Origin: Ereboglobus sp. PH5-10
Lineage (GTDB): Bacteria; Verrucomicrobiota; Verrucomicrobiia; Opitutales; Opitutaceae
Assembly: GCF_029504735.1 (NCBI RefSeq)
Contig: NZ_JAQFIP010000011.1
Location: 1-64,000 of the forward strand
Direction: 5' to 3'
DNA length: 64,000 bases
Positions 28,301 to 38,479 of the stretch are shown one piece after another. Under the pieces are notes generated by a model. That model was not told where the DNA came from and searched no databases. It saw only the letters and a list, made by a program, of their open reading frames with translations. The position numbers and the translations under genes were made by a program. How positions within the stretch are numbered: the first letter of the stretch is position 1; each line of letters opens with the position of its first letter.

Positions 28301-28320
28301 CGGCTCACCGGGACGATGCC
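28301..28320 (-). repeat. Partial arm of the GGCAGGGCGAA dispersed repeat
   Basis: On the minus strand this includes CGTCCCGGTGAGCCG, identical over 15 bases to the arm at 23975-24000. It lies in the 220-base gap between convergent gpmI and ndk; the rest of that gap shows nothing I can name. Confidence 0.55.
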
Positions 28321-28380
28321 AAACTGTCGCTCCGCCCGAAACGCGACTGAACAAACCCAAACAGCCCCAACGGGCGCGAA

Positions 28381-28821
28381 CTAGCGCGCCGGGGCGGCGG
28401 GAGCCACTTCAAAAACCTCCTCGGGCTTGAAGAACCGCTTGATTTCGATTTCCGCGTTTTCAACGCTGTCGGAGGCATGCACGACGTTGATCATGCCGGA
28501 CTCGCCAAAGTCTCCGCGAATAGTGCCCTTGGGGGCTTTTGAGGAATCGGTGGGGCCGAGCATCTCCCGGACGCGGGCGATGACGTTTTCGCCTTGAAGC
28601 GCGACCACGACCACCGGACGCGAGCTCATGAACTGCTCGAGTTTCGGGTAAAATGGAAAATGGGTGACGTGCGCATAGTGAACGCGAAGCAGTGCCGGCG
28701 TGAGAATCATCATTTTGCAGCCGATAATGGAAAAACCAGCCTGCTCAAAACGGGCAAGGACAGTGCCGACAAGTTTTTTGTCGAGGCAGTCTGGTTTGAA
28801 TATGATAAATGTTCTTTGCAT
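28381..28821 (-). CDS. ndk: Nucleoside diphosphate kinase
   Basis: 146 residues, family length. It transfers the gamma phosphate from NTPs to NDPs via a phosphohistidine. The start MQRTFIIFKPDCLDKK is the classical beginning. The catalytic His is in MINVVHASDSVENA near residue 115; the nucleotide-binding segment PKGTIRGDFG precedes it. A Glu/Pro/Ala-rich tail follows the core. It is monocistronic and convergent with gpmI. Confidence 0.95.
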   Translation of the reverse strand: MQRTFIIFKPDCLDKKLVGTVLARFEQAGFSIIGCKMMILTPALLRVHYAHVTHFPFYPKLEQFMSSRPVVVVALQGENVIARVREMLGPTDSSKAPKGTIRGDFGESGMINVVHASDSVENAEIEIKRFFKPEEVFEVAPAAPAR

Positions 28822-29354
28822 GTAGGAAAGCCCATCACGCTACGACGCAAATCCGCACAAAGTGAAGCAATATCTGCGTATGTTAAGCCGAAAACCCCTT
28901 TTTTATTGCATTATTTGACGTAAAAATGCCCCGGACGCGGGTAATAATAATTCGTTTTCATAAAAGGCATGGTCATTTTCGGCAGGCGGTTGGCGGGCTT
29001 GAGCGTCGTTCCAAGCCTCCGTGTCCATTTCGCCAACCACTGTTTTTTTGCGATGTTTATTTGATGCATTGCGCAAGAAAGTCATGTGCGCGGAAGCGGA
29101 TATGTTTTGGCGGGTCAACATAACCCGCGCCAGGCACACTTAATGGTGGTTTTCTCGAATGTTCTCAATGTGATGGACTTATCGGGGGGCGGCTCATTTT
29201 TTGCCCAAATTGGCAATAAATGCGCGGAATGTCGCCATGCTTGACAGGTCCTTGAGCATCTAGAATCTTTACACTCAAACCTCGGAATTGTTTGCGACAA
29301 ACAAGAGTCTCTCCCGATTGGTTGCCACACCAACCCCGTCAGTCTGTTATTACC
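28822..29354. promoter_or_regulatory. Gene-free region with a candidate promoter for the TonB receptor
   Basis: No gene is supported. TTGACA at 29241-29246 is followed by TAGAAT at 29261-29266, but the 14-base spacing is short. Both lie about 90-115 bases before the receptor start at 29355. Confidence 0.3.
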
Positions 29355-32300
29355 ATGCTACCAACTACCGCTCGTATAACCCGCATGCTGACATTGGCCG
29401 CAATTACCATAGGTTTTGCGGTTTCAGCACATGCCCAAGCAATCAACACCGCGCCGATATCCGGTGTCGTTCGAACAGAGGATGGCCGCGCCATCAGCGG
29501 AGCCAAAATCACAATTACCCACAATCCGACCTCATCCGTAACGCGGGCCACCAGTGATTCCACGGGTTATTATGGCCGCGCCGATTTGCGCCCTGGCGGC
29601 CCCTATACGGTTTCCATCGCCGCCGACGGTTATGCCTCTTACGAGGTGACGGACGTGTATCTCGCCGCCGAGTCGGGCGCGCATGTGCCGGCCGTGCTTC
29701 CATCAGACGTGGTCACGATGGAAAAATATACGGTGTCCGCGAACTCGACATCGGCGCTGTTTGACCCGGGGGCAACGGACAAGAGCTCCTTTATAAGCAC
29801 CCGCGACATTCAAAACATGGTTGCCGGGGATCGCACGCTGGGCAGCTTGCTGGCCAACGATCCCCGTGTTGTTTACAACCGCAATCCGGAGCAACAATAC
29901 ATATCGGTCAGCGGCATTAATAATCGCTACAATCAGATCATGGTTGATGGTGTGAGCGTGGCGGATCCTTTTGGCCTCAACTCAAACAACCTGGCCGCGC
30001 AGAACAATGTCATTCCGATCGAGGCAATCGAAAGCATTGCCGTCAGCACGTCCCCGTATAATGCGCGCAAGGGCGGATTTACCGGGGCGTATGTCAATGT
30101 TGTCACAAAGAGCGGCGGCAATGATTTTCACGGGTCGGTTTATTACACATTCCGCAATCAGGATTTGGTGGGCGAGCATTTGGACGGCAAGAGCTCGCCG
30201 GTCTCGAATTTCAAGGAGCAAACCTATGGAGCTTCGCTCCGCGGCCCAATTATACCCAAAAAGCTGTTTTTCATGGGAAACATAGAGCGAAAAGACTTCA
30301 ACAAACCCATGCCCTCGCCCGCCTATCCCCTGGCGAACGACACGATGCGGCAGCTTTTGGACGGTATAGCCGCATTAAACTCAGGAACCGCCGCCAACGG
30401 AAACGTCATCAACACAGGCACGGTGCCGTTTGACGTGGGGACGACAGACGGCGAATCCAACAAGATCAAAAACACCGTCGCCACGGCCAAGCTTGAATGG
30501 CAGGTCAACAATGACCACCGGATCACGGCCGGTTACCAGTATTCCGAGGGCTCTCGCCCCAGCTTTCCCGGGTTTGGCTCGTCGGGCGGGTCATCCCAGA
30601 ATAATTTTTCATTTAGTAACTCCTGGTATAACTTGAAAAAGAAAAGCTCCGCCATAACCGGTGCGTGGACGGCCAACTGGTCGGACAAATTATACACGGA
30701 GGTGAACGTCGGATATAAAAAATACGATGTTTCAAATGACTATGATATAATTCAGCCGTATGTTCAGATTCAGTATGTTCCCGTATACACGGACCTGACC
30801 GCGAGCGGCTCCAGCAACGCCGCCCATGTCATGCTGGGGACGGACAACAGCTATCAAACGAACGAGCTGAGCGTCAAGACGCGGACCATCGAGGCTTTTG
30901 CGTCATACAAACTCGGGCACGGGCACACGATTGACGCCGGGTTCCAATATAACACCAATGACGTGTATAACCTGTTCGTCCAGAACACGGCTGGATATTA
31001 TGTTTTCAACAGCTGGAATCAATTCAACGCCTACGTGAGCGGGAGCGGCACGGATATATACACTTATCGCTACAACAAGATAGACCCGGACGTGGACGCC
31101 GCCGCGAATTTCACGGAGGCCAACGTGGGCATGTTTGTTCGCGATGTCTGGCGCGTGGGCAAGAGTCTCACGCTTGATATAAATTTGCGCATGGACATTC
31201 CCGTTATCGACGAAAAGCCGGCTTATAATCAAAAATTTTACGACGCCTTTAAAATTCGCAACGATTCCACTTACGACGGCCAAGTGGTGCTGCAGCCCAG
31301 ACTCGGGTTCAACTGGCAGCCGAAAATCAACAGCGGCAAGCTAAAGACGGTCATTCGTGGCGGTGTCGGCCTGTTTTACGGCGGCATGCCCCGCGTGTGG
31401 CTGGGCAACAGCTACTCCAACACCGGGTTCAATTACACCACCTACGAATGCACGACGGCGGCCAACGCGCCCACGCTTTCCTCGGATCCGAACGCGCAAC
31501 CGACATCGGGTGTGAACGTGCCCGCAACCCAAAGCGTGAGTTATATAAATTCGGATTTTCAGCTGCCAACACGATGGAAGGGCAACATCGCCTTTGAGCA
31601 GGAATTGCCATGGTGGGGGATGAAAGCCGCCGTCGAGATTGAGCACACGCGTGTTGATAAAGACGTTTTTTACAGGAATATGAACATTGTTGCCAATACC
31701 CACGGGGAGGCCGCGCCTGACGGGCGCCCCATGTATTGGGCAAGATATAACACGGCCACCGGCGTGGGTAATTCCACGCTCAACCGTATCAACACGAATT
31801 TCTCAAGCTCATGCATCGAGTTGACAAACAGCGACGAGGGGCAGAGCACCGCAGTCACGCTTTCGCTGGAGCGGCCCATGAAGTCGGACGGCTGGCAATG
31901 GATGGTGGCATACACCCACACCAACACGATTGAGGCGGTTTATGGCAATTCGTCTGTGGCGCTGTCCTGCTGGCGCAGCCGCACGGTTTTCGACCCCAAT
32001 GCCGTCGAGCCGCATCGCGGTGACGGTGAAATCCGCCATCGCGTGCTGGTTAATATTACAAAAAGACTAAATCTGTTTTCCATCGGCGCGACAACCCTGA
32101 CGCTCACCTATAACGGGCACAGCGGCCTGCCTTACAGTTTGAGAGCCTATAATGACGTGAATGGTGACGGACAATACAACGACATCATGTATATTCCCTC
32201 CTTCGGGGATACCAGCGTCGCGGGTGACGGAAACACGGCCAGTAATTACATTTTTGCGAGCGCCGCGGATCGTGACACCTTCTATAAACTCGTAAAGCAC

Positions 32301-32666
32301 TACGGCCTCGCGGAAGGTCAAAAAACCAAGGTCAACGGACAGCGTTATCCGTGGGTGAATCAATTTGATTTGCATATTGCCCAGCAAATCAAGCTGCCCG
32401 GGTGGCGTCATAAGCTGGAGCTTGCCGTGGATGTTCTCAACGTCGGCAATATGCTCAATGACAAGTGGGGTCTCATTCGGGGCAGCGACCAAGCCTACGT
32501 GAAATCGGAGGCGATGGCCAATGTGGTTTACGACAATAACACAAAAAAATACACATATAGCCGCCCGGTTAACTATTCCCGCCAGGACCCCTGGATCAAC
32601 TCTTATGCCGGGGAACCTGCCGCGACACGCTGGTCAGTTTTGCTTAGCGTGCGATATCTGTTCTGA
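29355..32666 (+). CDS. TonB-dependent receptor with N-terminal carboxypeptidase-regulatory-like domain
   Basis: 1103 residues from the ATG at 29355, the start that gives a proper signal peptide (MLTLAAITIGFAVSAHA, cleavage after AHA). Residues about 30-110 form a CarboxypepD_reg-like beta-sandwich (SGVVRTEDGRAISGAKITIT). A plug domain follows with LGSLLANDPRVVYNRNPEQ and MVDGVSVADPFG. The remaining roughly 850 residues are a barrel ending RWSVLLSVRYLF with the terminal Phe expected for outer-membrane barrels. This is the large OAR/Cna-B type of receptor, often used for oligosaccharides or peptides. No degradative gene is adjacent, so the ligand is unknown. An intrinsic terminator follows. Confidence 0.9.
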   Translation: MLPTTARITRMLTLAAITIGFAVSAHAQAINTAPISGVVRTEDGRAISGAKITITHNPTSSVTRATSDSTGYYGRADLRPGGPYTVSIAADGYASYEVTDVYLAAESGAHVPAVLPSDVVTMEKYTVSANSTSALFDPGATDKSSFISTRDIQNMVAGDRTLGSLLANDPRVVYNRNPEQQYISVSGINNRYNQIMVDGVSVADPFGLNSNNLAAQNNVIPIEAIESIAVSTSPYNARKGGFTGAYVNVVTKSGGNDFHGSVYYTFRNQDLVGEHLDGKSSPVSNFKEQTYGASLRGPIIPKKLFFMGNIERKDFNKPMPSPAYPLANDTMRQLLDGIAALNSGTAANGNVINTGTVPFDVGTTDGESNKIKNTVATAKLEWQVNNDHRITAGYQYSEGSRPSFPGFGSSGGSSQNNFSFSNSWYNLKKKSSAITGAWTANWSDKLYTEVNVGYKKYDVSNDYDIIQPYVQIQYVPVYTDLTASGSSNAAHVMLGTDNSYQTNELSVKTRTIEAFASYKLGHGHTIDAGFQYNTNDVYNLFVQNTAGYYVFNSWNQFNAYVSGSGTDIYTYRYNKIDPDVDAAANFTEANVGMFVRDVWRVGKSLTLDINLRMDIPVIDEKPAYNQKFYDAFKIRNDSTYDGQVVLQPRLGFNWQPKINSGKLKTVIRGGVGLFYGGMPRVWLGNSYSNTGFNYTTYECTTAANAPTLSSDPNAQPTSGVNVPATQSVSYINSDFQLPTRWKGNIAFEQELPWWGMKAAVEIEHTRVDKDVFYRNMNIVANTHGEAAPDGRPMYWARYNTATGVGNSTLNRINTNFSSSCIELTNSDEGQSTAVTLSLERPMKSDGWQWMVAYTHTNTIEAVYGNSSVALSCWRSRTVFDPNAVEPHRGDGEIRHRVLVNITKRLNLFSIGATTLTLTYNGHSGLPYSLRAYNDVNGDGQYNDIMYIPSFGDTSVAGDGNTASNYIFASAADRDTFYKLVKHYGLAEGQKTKVNGQRYPWVNQFDLHIAQQIKLPGWRHKLELAVDVLNVGNMLNDKWGLIRGSDQAYVKSEAMANVVYDNNTKKYTYSRPVNYSRQDPWINSYAGEPAATRWSVLLSVRYLF

Positions 32667-32691
32667 GGATTCACGGCGTTTCACAAACAAG

Positions 32692-32716
32692 GCAGCCTCC
32701 GGTGAGGCTGCTTTTT
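32692..32716 (+). terminator. Intrinsic terminator after the TonB receptor
   Basis: GCAGCCTC (32692-32699) pairs with GAGGCTGC (32704-32711) around a 4-base loop and is followed by TTTTT. It starts 26 bases after the stop. Confidence 0.85.
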
Positions 32717-32891
32717 GTTGCTTTGGGCAGGCATTCCGACGCCAGTCCAAATTCCGCCGGTCTGCCGGGAGGCCGGCGCCGGGCGACTCCAATGCCACGG
32801 GGCAAGTTTCTGTTTTGGGAGGGGAGGAATTTGCAACCAAAGGCAATGACTTGCCTAATGACGCGCCCCGAATCATTGGTCTCTTTATTTT

Positions 32892-34337
32892 ATGAACTCA
32901 TCCGCCGCCAGTTTTCGCCGAACCAAGATTGTCGTGACCATCGGGCCCGCCACCGAGAGCGAGGAGATGCTTGAGAAAGCCATTCGCGCGGGGGCGGATG
33001 TGTTCCGGCTCAACATGGCCCACGCCAGGCACGATTGGACGCGCGCAATCATCCGCCGCATTCGCGGGGTTTCGCAGCGCGTCGGGCGCGAGGTGGCGAT
33101 CATGATGGACATCAAGGGGCCGGAAATCCGCACCGGCGATGTCGCCGCGCCCATCGAACTCAAGCCGGGCGAAATTTTCGACTTCACCATGCAGCCGGGC
33201 GACGATGGCGGAAGCAGCACGGAGATACGCTCCGTGCATGTGAATTACAAGGATCTCGTCAACGATGTGAAGGTCGGTGACACCGTGCTCGTCGACAACG
33301 GACTCATTCGGCTGGAAGTGCTCGAGAAGCGCGACGCGCGCATTCGCTGCCGCGTGCTGATTCCGGGCGAGCTGAAATCGAAGCGCCACATCAACCTGCC
33401 CGGCGTGCGCGTCAACCTGCCCTCGTTCACGGCCAAGGACAAGGACGACACGATCGTCGGCATCGAGGAGGGGATCGATTTTGTGGCGCTGTCGTTTGTG
33501 CGCGAGGCCAGGGACATCGGGACGCTGCGCGATTTTCTCAAGCAACGGGATTCAAAGGCGGGCATCATTGCCAAGATCGAGGACCAGTCGGCCATCGCGA
33601 ACCTCGACGAAATCGTGATGGCGACCGACGCGCTCATGGTGGCGCGCGGCGATCTCGGCATCGAGTGTCCGGTCGAGGAGCTGCCGATCATCCAGCGCAA
33701 CGCGGTGCAGGCCTGCCTCCGCCACGGCAAGGCGGTCATCATTGCCACGCACATGCTCGAGTCGATGATCACGCAGCCGATGCCCACGCGCGCGGAAATC
33801 ACCGACGTGGCCAACGCCGTTTTCGAGCTCGCGGATTGCGTGATGCTTTCGGGCGAGACAACCGTGGGCAAATATCCGGTCGAGAGCATCGAATACCTCG
33901 ACAAAATTTCGCGGCGCATCGAGCAATTGGAATCGGGGGATGCCAGCCTGGTCAAAGTCGAGATTCCAGCGATTCCCGAAAAGCTGAAAGTGCTGCGCTC
34001 GGCCGCGATGATGGCGGGCGAGATTCCCGGCGCGCGCATCATCACTTTCACGCGACAGGGCGTGATCGCCCGCGGACTGGCGGCGCTGCGTCCGGGCCGC
34101 GCGCCGATCATCGCGTTCACGCCGTATGAGGAAACGCTGCGCCAGTTGTGTTTGTTGCGTTCTGTCATTGGTGTGCTGATGCCCTTTGAGGCCGACCCCG
34201 ACGATACGATCGACCATGCCATCGCGCATTTAAAAAACACCAGGCAAGTGGACATCGGGGACAAGCTGGTGGTGGTCACCGACATCCTTTCGCACGACCG
34301 GCTCGTTGACAGCGTGCAGTTGCGAACCGTGCGGTAA
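32892..34337 (+). CDS. pyk: Pyruvate kinase
   Basis: 481 residues. It converts phosphoenolpyruvate and ADP to pyruvate and ATP. The start RRTKIVVTIGPATES is typical. The active-site Lys is in the family stretch containing AGIIAKIEDQSAI (near residue 225), and metal ligands lie in MVARGDLGIECP (near 250). THMLESMI and MLSGETTVGKYPVE (near 320) complete the core. The C-terminal allosteric domain is present at normal length. The product feeds NifJ, encoded elsewhere in the window. It is monocistronic, following a terminator. Confidence 0.96.
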   Translation: MNSSAASFRRTKIVVTIGPATESEEMLEKAIRAGADVFRLNMAHARHDWTRAIIRRIRGVSQRVGREVAIMMDIKGPEIRTGDVAAPIELKPGEIFDFTMQPGDDGGSSTEIRSVHVNYKDLVNDVKVGDTVLVDNGLIRLEVLEKRDARIRCRVLIPGELKSKRHINLPGVRVNLPSFTAKDKDDTIVGIEEGIDFVALSFVREARDIGTLRDFLKQRDSKAGIIAKIEDQSAIANLDEIVMATDALMVARGDLGIECPVEELPIIQRNAVQACLRHGKAVIIATHMLESMITQPMPTRAEITDVANAVFELADCVMLSGETTVGKYPVESIEYLDKISRRIEQLESGDASLVKVEIPAIPEKLKVLRSAAMMAGEIPGARIITFTRQGVIARGLAALRPGRAPIIAFTPYEETLRQLCLLRSVIGVLMPFEADPDDTIDHAIAHLKNTRQVDIGDKLVVVTDILSHDRLVDSVQLRTVR

Positions 34338-34421
34338 GCGCATGCGCTTTTCCCCGTTGCGCGTCCGCCATGCTCCCGTCCATGTTCGCATCTTGCCGTT
34401 GCCGCCTCAAAACAAACTCCC

Positions 34422-35840
34422 ATGAAAACAAACCTGCTCAAAAAATTGCTCCTCCCCTCCGCCATGCTCGTGCCGCTCGCGGCGGTGGCCGCGCAGCCGC
34501 AGACGCCAAACGTCATCGTCATTTTTATGGACGACATGGGCTACGGCGACATCGGCACCACCGGCGCCATCGGATACGACACGCCCAACCTCGACAAAAT
34601 GGCCGCCGAGGGCATGCACTTCACCCGCTTCTACGCCGCGCAAGCCGTGTGCACCGCCTCGCGCGTCGGCCTGCTCACCGGGTGTTATCCCAATCGCATC
34701 GGCTATTCCGGCGCGCTTGGCCCGTCGTCCCGCATCGGCCTTGGCGAGAAGGAGGAAACCATCGCCGACGTTTTGAGGAAAAAAGGCTACGCCACGGCCG
34801 CCTTCGGCAAATGGCACCTCGGACATCTTCCCCACGCTCTCCCCACGCGTCACGGTTTCGATGAATACTACGGCATTCCCTATTCAAACGACATGTGGCC
34901 GCGTCATCCCACGAGGAAATTTCCCGACCTCCCCTTGATCGAGGGCGACAAACCCGTCGAGCTGAACCCCGACCAGAGCCAGTTCACCGCCAATTTCACA
35001 AACAGGGCGTTGCAGTTTATAGATAAAAATAAAAACAAGCCGTTCTTTATATATCTCGCGCATCCCATGCCGCACGTTCCGCTCGCGGTCTCCGAAAAGT
35101 TCAAGGGCAAAAGCAGGCAGGGACTCTACGGCGACGTCATCATGGAAATCGATTGGAGCGTCGGCCAAATACTGGACAAGCTGCGGCGCGAGGGCCTGGA
35201 GGAAAACACACTCGTTGTCGTCACATCCGACAACGGCCCCTGGCTCAACTACGGCAATCACGCGGGAACCACCGGCGGCCTGCGCGAAGGGAAGGGCACC
35301 AGCTTCGAGGGCGGGCAGCGCGTCCCCTGCATCATGCAATGGAAGGGCGTCATTCCCGCCGCCACCATTTGCAACAAACTCTCCTCAACCCTGGACCTGT
35401 TGCCTACCTTCGCCCACATCGCAGGCGCGCCCCCGCCTCCGCACAAAATCGACGGGGTGAATATCATCTCGCTCCTGAGGCACGAACCCGATGCCAACCC
35501 GCGCGAGAGTTTTTGTTATTACTACCGCAAAAACAGCCTTGAAGCCGTGACCGACGGAAACTTCAAACTCATCTTCCCCCATCCCCATCGCACCTACGAA
35601 GGTTTCGCGCCCGGCGCCGACGGCAAACCCGGCCCTGTGAATGGAAACGCCAAGCTGGAAATCCCGCTCCTCTACGACCTCCGCCGCGACCCGGGCGAAC
35701 GCTACAACGTCATCGGGCAATATCCCGAAGTCCGCGCCAAGTTGGAGCAAATCGCCGCCGCCATCCGCGAAGACATCGGCGACGACCTCACCGGCGTCGT
35801 CGGCAAAAACAACCGCCGCCCGTCCATTGCCTCCCGGTGA
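34422..35840 (+). CDS. Secreted sulfatase (arylsulfatase family)
   Basis: 472 residues. A signal peptide (about 1-24, ending AVAAQ) directs it to the periplasm or beyond. IFMDDMGYGDIG supplies the metal Asp pair. The catalytic residue to be converted to formylglycine is the Cys in VCTASRVGLLTG near residue 88; the core reads C-x-A-x-R instead of the commoner C-x-P-x-R. GKWHLGH and VVTSDNGPW supply further active-site residues. It likely removes sulfate esters from glycans. The maturase (anSME) is not in the window. A repeat cluster separates it from an FAD-dependent oxidoreductase. Confidence 0.93.
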   Translation: MKTNLLKKLLLPSAMLVPLAAVAAQPQTPNVIVIFMDDMGYGDIGTTGAIGYDTPNLDKMAAEGMHFTRFYAAQAVCTASRVGLLTGCYPNRIGYSGALGPSSRIGLGEKEETIADVLRKKGYATAAFGKWHLGHLPHALPTRHGFDEYYGIPYSNDMWPRHPTRKFPDLPLIEGDKPVELNPDQSQFTANFTNRALQFIDKNKNKPFFIYLAHPMPHVPLAVSEKFKGKSRQGLYGDVIMEIDWSVGQILDKLRREGLEENTLVVVTSDNGPWLNYGNHAGTTGGLREGKGTSFEGGQRVPCIMQWKGVIPAATICNKLSSTLDLLPTFAHIAGAPPPPHKIDGVNIISLLRHEPDANPRESFCYYYRKNSLEAVTDGNFKLIFPHPHRTYEGFAPGADGKPGPVNGNAKLEIPLLYDLRRDPGERYNVIGQYPEVRAKLEQIAAAIREDIGDDLTGVVGKNNRRPSIASR

Positions 35841-35957
35841 ACACCGGGCATGATAAAAAAGCCGGGCATGTTGCCTCCTTGCGATTAAGACAATCCAACC
35901 ATTATTAAAAGGCGTGCAAAGTAATACCGACATGGAAACACGACATTGCGGCTCGCG

Positions 35958-36190
35958 CATCCCCAACGGGGATGAATCCCATAGCCCGGGGTTGGCGCGA
36001 GTTGCGAGCGGCTACCCCGGGTGCTATCAAAAAGAAAACACAACCCCGAAGGGGTTGCGCCCCCTAAAAACGCACGCCGCGCGCACAGGCCGCAACCCCG
36101 TTGGGGTTGTTGGTTGCGCTCATTATTCCCAGGGTAGCTCGCTGCGCTCGCAACCCAGGGCTATAGGACGGAAGCCTGTTGGGCTTCAAT
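35958..36190. repeat. Cluster of short palindromes in an intergenic region
   Basis: Perfect small hairpins include CATCCCC/GGGGATG (35958-35974), CAACCCC GAA GGGGTTG (36041-36057) and CAACCCC GTT GGGGTTG (36093-36109). They are enclosed by a long imperfect inverted repeat from CCCATAGCCC (35978) to GGGCTATAGG (36167). No reading frame. It fills most of the 398-base gap between the sulfatase and the oxidoreductase. Confidence 0.75.
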
Positions 36191-36238
36191 CAATGGCCCT
36201 TTTATTCCGCACTCCTCAATAAATCAAATCACTCATCC

Positions 36239-38227
36239 ATGAAAACCCGCATCATCACCCTTGCTCTCGCCATTACCCTCACGCTCGTTGCCACCGCCGC
36301 GCCGGCGCCGGTCGAACGCGATATCGTCATCTACGGCGACAACTCCGCCGCCGTCGCAGCCGCCGTCCAGGCGCGCCGCATGGGCAAATCCGTTGTCATC
36401 GTCGGGCACTCCTCCCGCGTCGGCGGCCTCACCACGGGCGGCCTCGGACAGACCGACATCGGCAACCGCCATGTCATCGGCGGCATCTCACGCGAGTTTT
36501 ACCGCGCCGTCCGCGACCATTATCAAAAACCCGAGGCGTGGAAATGGCAGAAGCCGGAGGAGCTTCGCGCCTCCAAAAACCGCACCGAGGCCGATGTCTG
36601 GTGGATTTTCGAGCCGCACGTCGCGCTCGACATCTACAACGGCTGGCTCGCGCGCGACGGCATCGAGTATGTTAAAAACGCCCGCCTCGACCGCTCAAAA
36701 AACGGCATCGTGAAAAACGGCGCCCGCATCATCGCCATCCGCGACGAGGCGGGGCGCGAGTATCGCGGCAAAGTTTTCATCGACGCCACCTACGAGGGCG
36801 ACCTCATGGCGCTCGCCGGCATCACCTACACTGTCGGTCGCGAGGCCAATTCGTTGTATGGCGAAACATTAAACGGCGTGCAAACCGCCATGGACAAATG
36901 GCACCAGTTTTTCCCGGGCGTTGACCCTTATGTAAGGAAGGGCGATCCGGCCAGCGGCCTGCTGCCGTTCATTGACCCGACCGGTCCCGGCGTCGAGGGC
37001 GCGGGCGACAAGCGCGTGCAGGCGTATTGCTACCGCATGTGCCTCACCGACCATCCCGAAAACAGAATCCCGTTTATAAAACCGGATGGCTACCGCGAGG
37101 ATTGGTATGAGCTGCTTTTCCGCAACATCGAGGCCGCGCCCGACCTCGCCACCGTGAAAAAGTGGATATGGATAAACTCCCCCATGCCCAACCGCAAAAC
37201 CGACACCAACAATCGCGGCGGTTTTTCCACCGATTTTATCGGCCAGAATTACGATTATCCCGAGGCCGACTATGCGACCCGCGAGCAAATCGCGCGCCGA
37301 CACCTGCTATATCAACAAGGCCTCATGTGGTCGCTCGCCTACCATCCGCGCGTGCCCGCCGAAATCCGCGAATTCGTCTCGCGCTGGGGCATGACCAAGG
37401 ACGAGTTCACCGAAGGCGGCGGTTGGCAGGGACAGTTGTATGTGAGGGAGGCGCGCCGCATGGTCTCCGACTTGGTGATGACCCAGCACCACTGCCAGGG
37501 ACGCGAAACCGTGAGCGACTCCATCGGCATGGCCGCCTACACGATGGATTCGCACCACGTCCAGCGCTACGTCGACAAAAACGGCCACGTTCGCAACGAG
37601 GGCGACGTGCAGGTCGGCAAATTTCCGCCCTATCCCGTCGGCTACCGCTCGATCGTGCCGCGCGAAAGCGAGTGCGTGAACCTCATCGTGCCCGTGTGCA
37701 TGTCCGCCTCGCACATCGCCTACGGCTCGATTCGCATGGAGCCGGTTTTCATGGTATTCGGCCAGTCCGCCGCCACCGCCGCCGCGCTTGCGATTGATGA
37801 CAATGTTTCGCTGCAAAAAGTTGATTACAAGAAACTCCGCGCCCGCCTGTTGAAGGACGGCCAGATTCTCGAACGCCCCGCGGATTCAGGCACAAAAACA
37901 ACCGCCGCGGCTACCGGCAAACTGGCGGAGAACCTCGCCGCGCTGCAAGCGCGCGGAATCATACAACAGCCCGACTACTGGCTGAAAAACGCCCGTCCCG
38001 GCAAGACCTGCGCAGGCCAGTCCGTCGCGACACTGATCGTAAACGCCGTCTCGAAGAAAAAGCCCGGCGTGACGCTCGACGAGGCGTGCGATTACCTGCA
38101 CGCCGCCGGCCTGATGTCCCGTCCCGCCGACTGGAAGCGCTATGCGCAAAAAGGCAAAACCTGCACCGGCGCCAGCACGGAAAAACTCATCGCCGCATTG
38201 GAACAGCTCACGCGGCCGGAGAAGTGA
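36239..38227 (+). CDS. Secreted FAD-dependent oxidoreductase with duplicated C-terminal motif
   Basis: 662 residues from the ATG at 36239, which gives a signal peptide ([15 protein letters not shown]). The FAD-binding Rossmann motif is varied: [21 protein letters not shown] near residues 29-50, followed by [13 protein letters not shown]. It matches the FAD_oxidored group common in carbohydrate loci of Planctomycetes, Verrucomicrobia and Bacteroidetes. The C-terminus (about 570-655) contains two copies of a motif of the form P-x-x-W-x(3)-A-x-x-GKTC-x-G-x(5)-LI. No substrate is known. It may act with the sulfatase encoded before it. Confidence 0.88.
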   Translation: MKTRIITLALAITLTLVATAAPAPVERDIVIYGDNSAAVAAAVQARRMGKSVVIVGHSSRVGGLTTGGLGQTDIGNRHVIGGISREFYRAVRDHYQKPEAWKWQKPEELRASKNRTEADVWWIFEPHVALDIYNGWLARDGIEYVKNARLDRSKNGIVKNGARIIAIRDEAGREYRGKVFIDATYEGDLMALAGITYTVGREANSLYGETLNGVQTAMDKWHQFFPGVDPYVRKGDPASGLLPFIDPTGPGVEGAGDKRVQAYCYRMCLTDHPENRIPFIKPDGYREDWYELLFRNIEAAPDLATVKKWIWINSPMPNRKTDTNNRGGFSTDFIGQNYDYPEADYATREQIARRHLLYQQGLMWSLAYHPRVPAEIREFVSRWGMTKDEFTEGGGWQGQLYVREARRMVSDLVMTQHHCQGRETVSDSIGMAAYTMDSHHVQRYVDKNGHVRNEGDVQVGKFPPYPVGYRSIVPRESECVNLIVPVCMSASHIAYGSIRMEPVFMVFGQSAATAAALAIDDNVSLQKVDYKKLRARLLKDGQILERPADSGTKTTAAATGKLAENLAALQARGIIQQPDYWLKNARPGKTCAGQSVATLIVNAVSKKKPGVTLDEACDYLHAAGLMSRPADWKRYAQKGKTCTGASTEKLIAALEQLTRPEK

Positions 38228-38278
38228 GAATCAGAAAGCCAGAGGCCAGAATGCCAGAGAGCCAGCGATCGGAAGGTC
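38228..38278. repeat. CCAGAGGCCAGAATGCCAGAG dispersed repeat
   Basis: Tandem-like CCAGA modules directly after the oxidoreductase stop. GAATGCCAGAGAGCCAG also occurs at 7880-7896, and the same modules recur at 39040-39151. Confidence 0.6.
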
Positions 38279-38329
38279 TTTCCTCTCTCTTCGGCCTTTC
38301 CCGCATGACTAGAAATCAAACTAACATCT

Positions 38330-38476
38330 ATGAAAATCAACAAAGCCCGGGCTGCCCTCTTTTGGCATACTTCCACTTTTATTCTTGGACAATATATTTT
38401 GACCCATGCCGTCAATTTTTTGGAAATTTATGCGAGTATTGGTGACGACCTATATAATCAGTTCAATAAGGAATAG
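38330..38476 (+). CDS. Small protein of unknown function, 48 residues
   Basis: ATG at 38330, TAG at 38474-38476. It encodes 48 residues starting MKINKARAALFWHTS, with one hydrophobic stretch (about 16-36) and an acidic end. The stop is 3 bases before the next ATG, and the Shine-Dalgarno of that next gene (AAGGA) lies inside this frame, so the two are probably coupled. AT-rich composition matches the downstream gene, not the genome. It could be a membrane peptide. No Shine-Dalgarno sequence of its own is visible. Confidence 0.45.
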   Translation: MKINKARAALFWHTSTFILGQYILTHAVNFLEIYASIGDDLYNQFNKE

Positions 38477-38479
38477 CGT

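Noticed and set aside
28903-29139. 78-residue minus-strand frame between ndk and the receptor
   Set aside because: No similarity or start signal; it lies in the probable promoter region.
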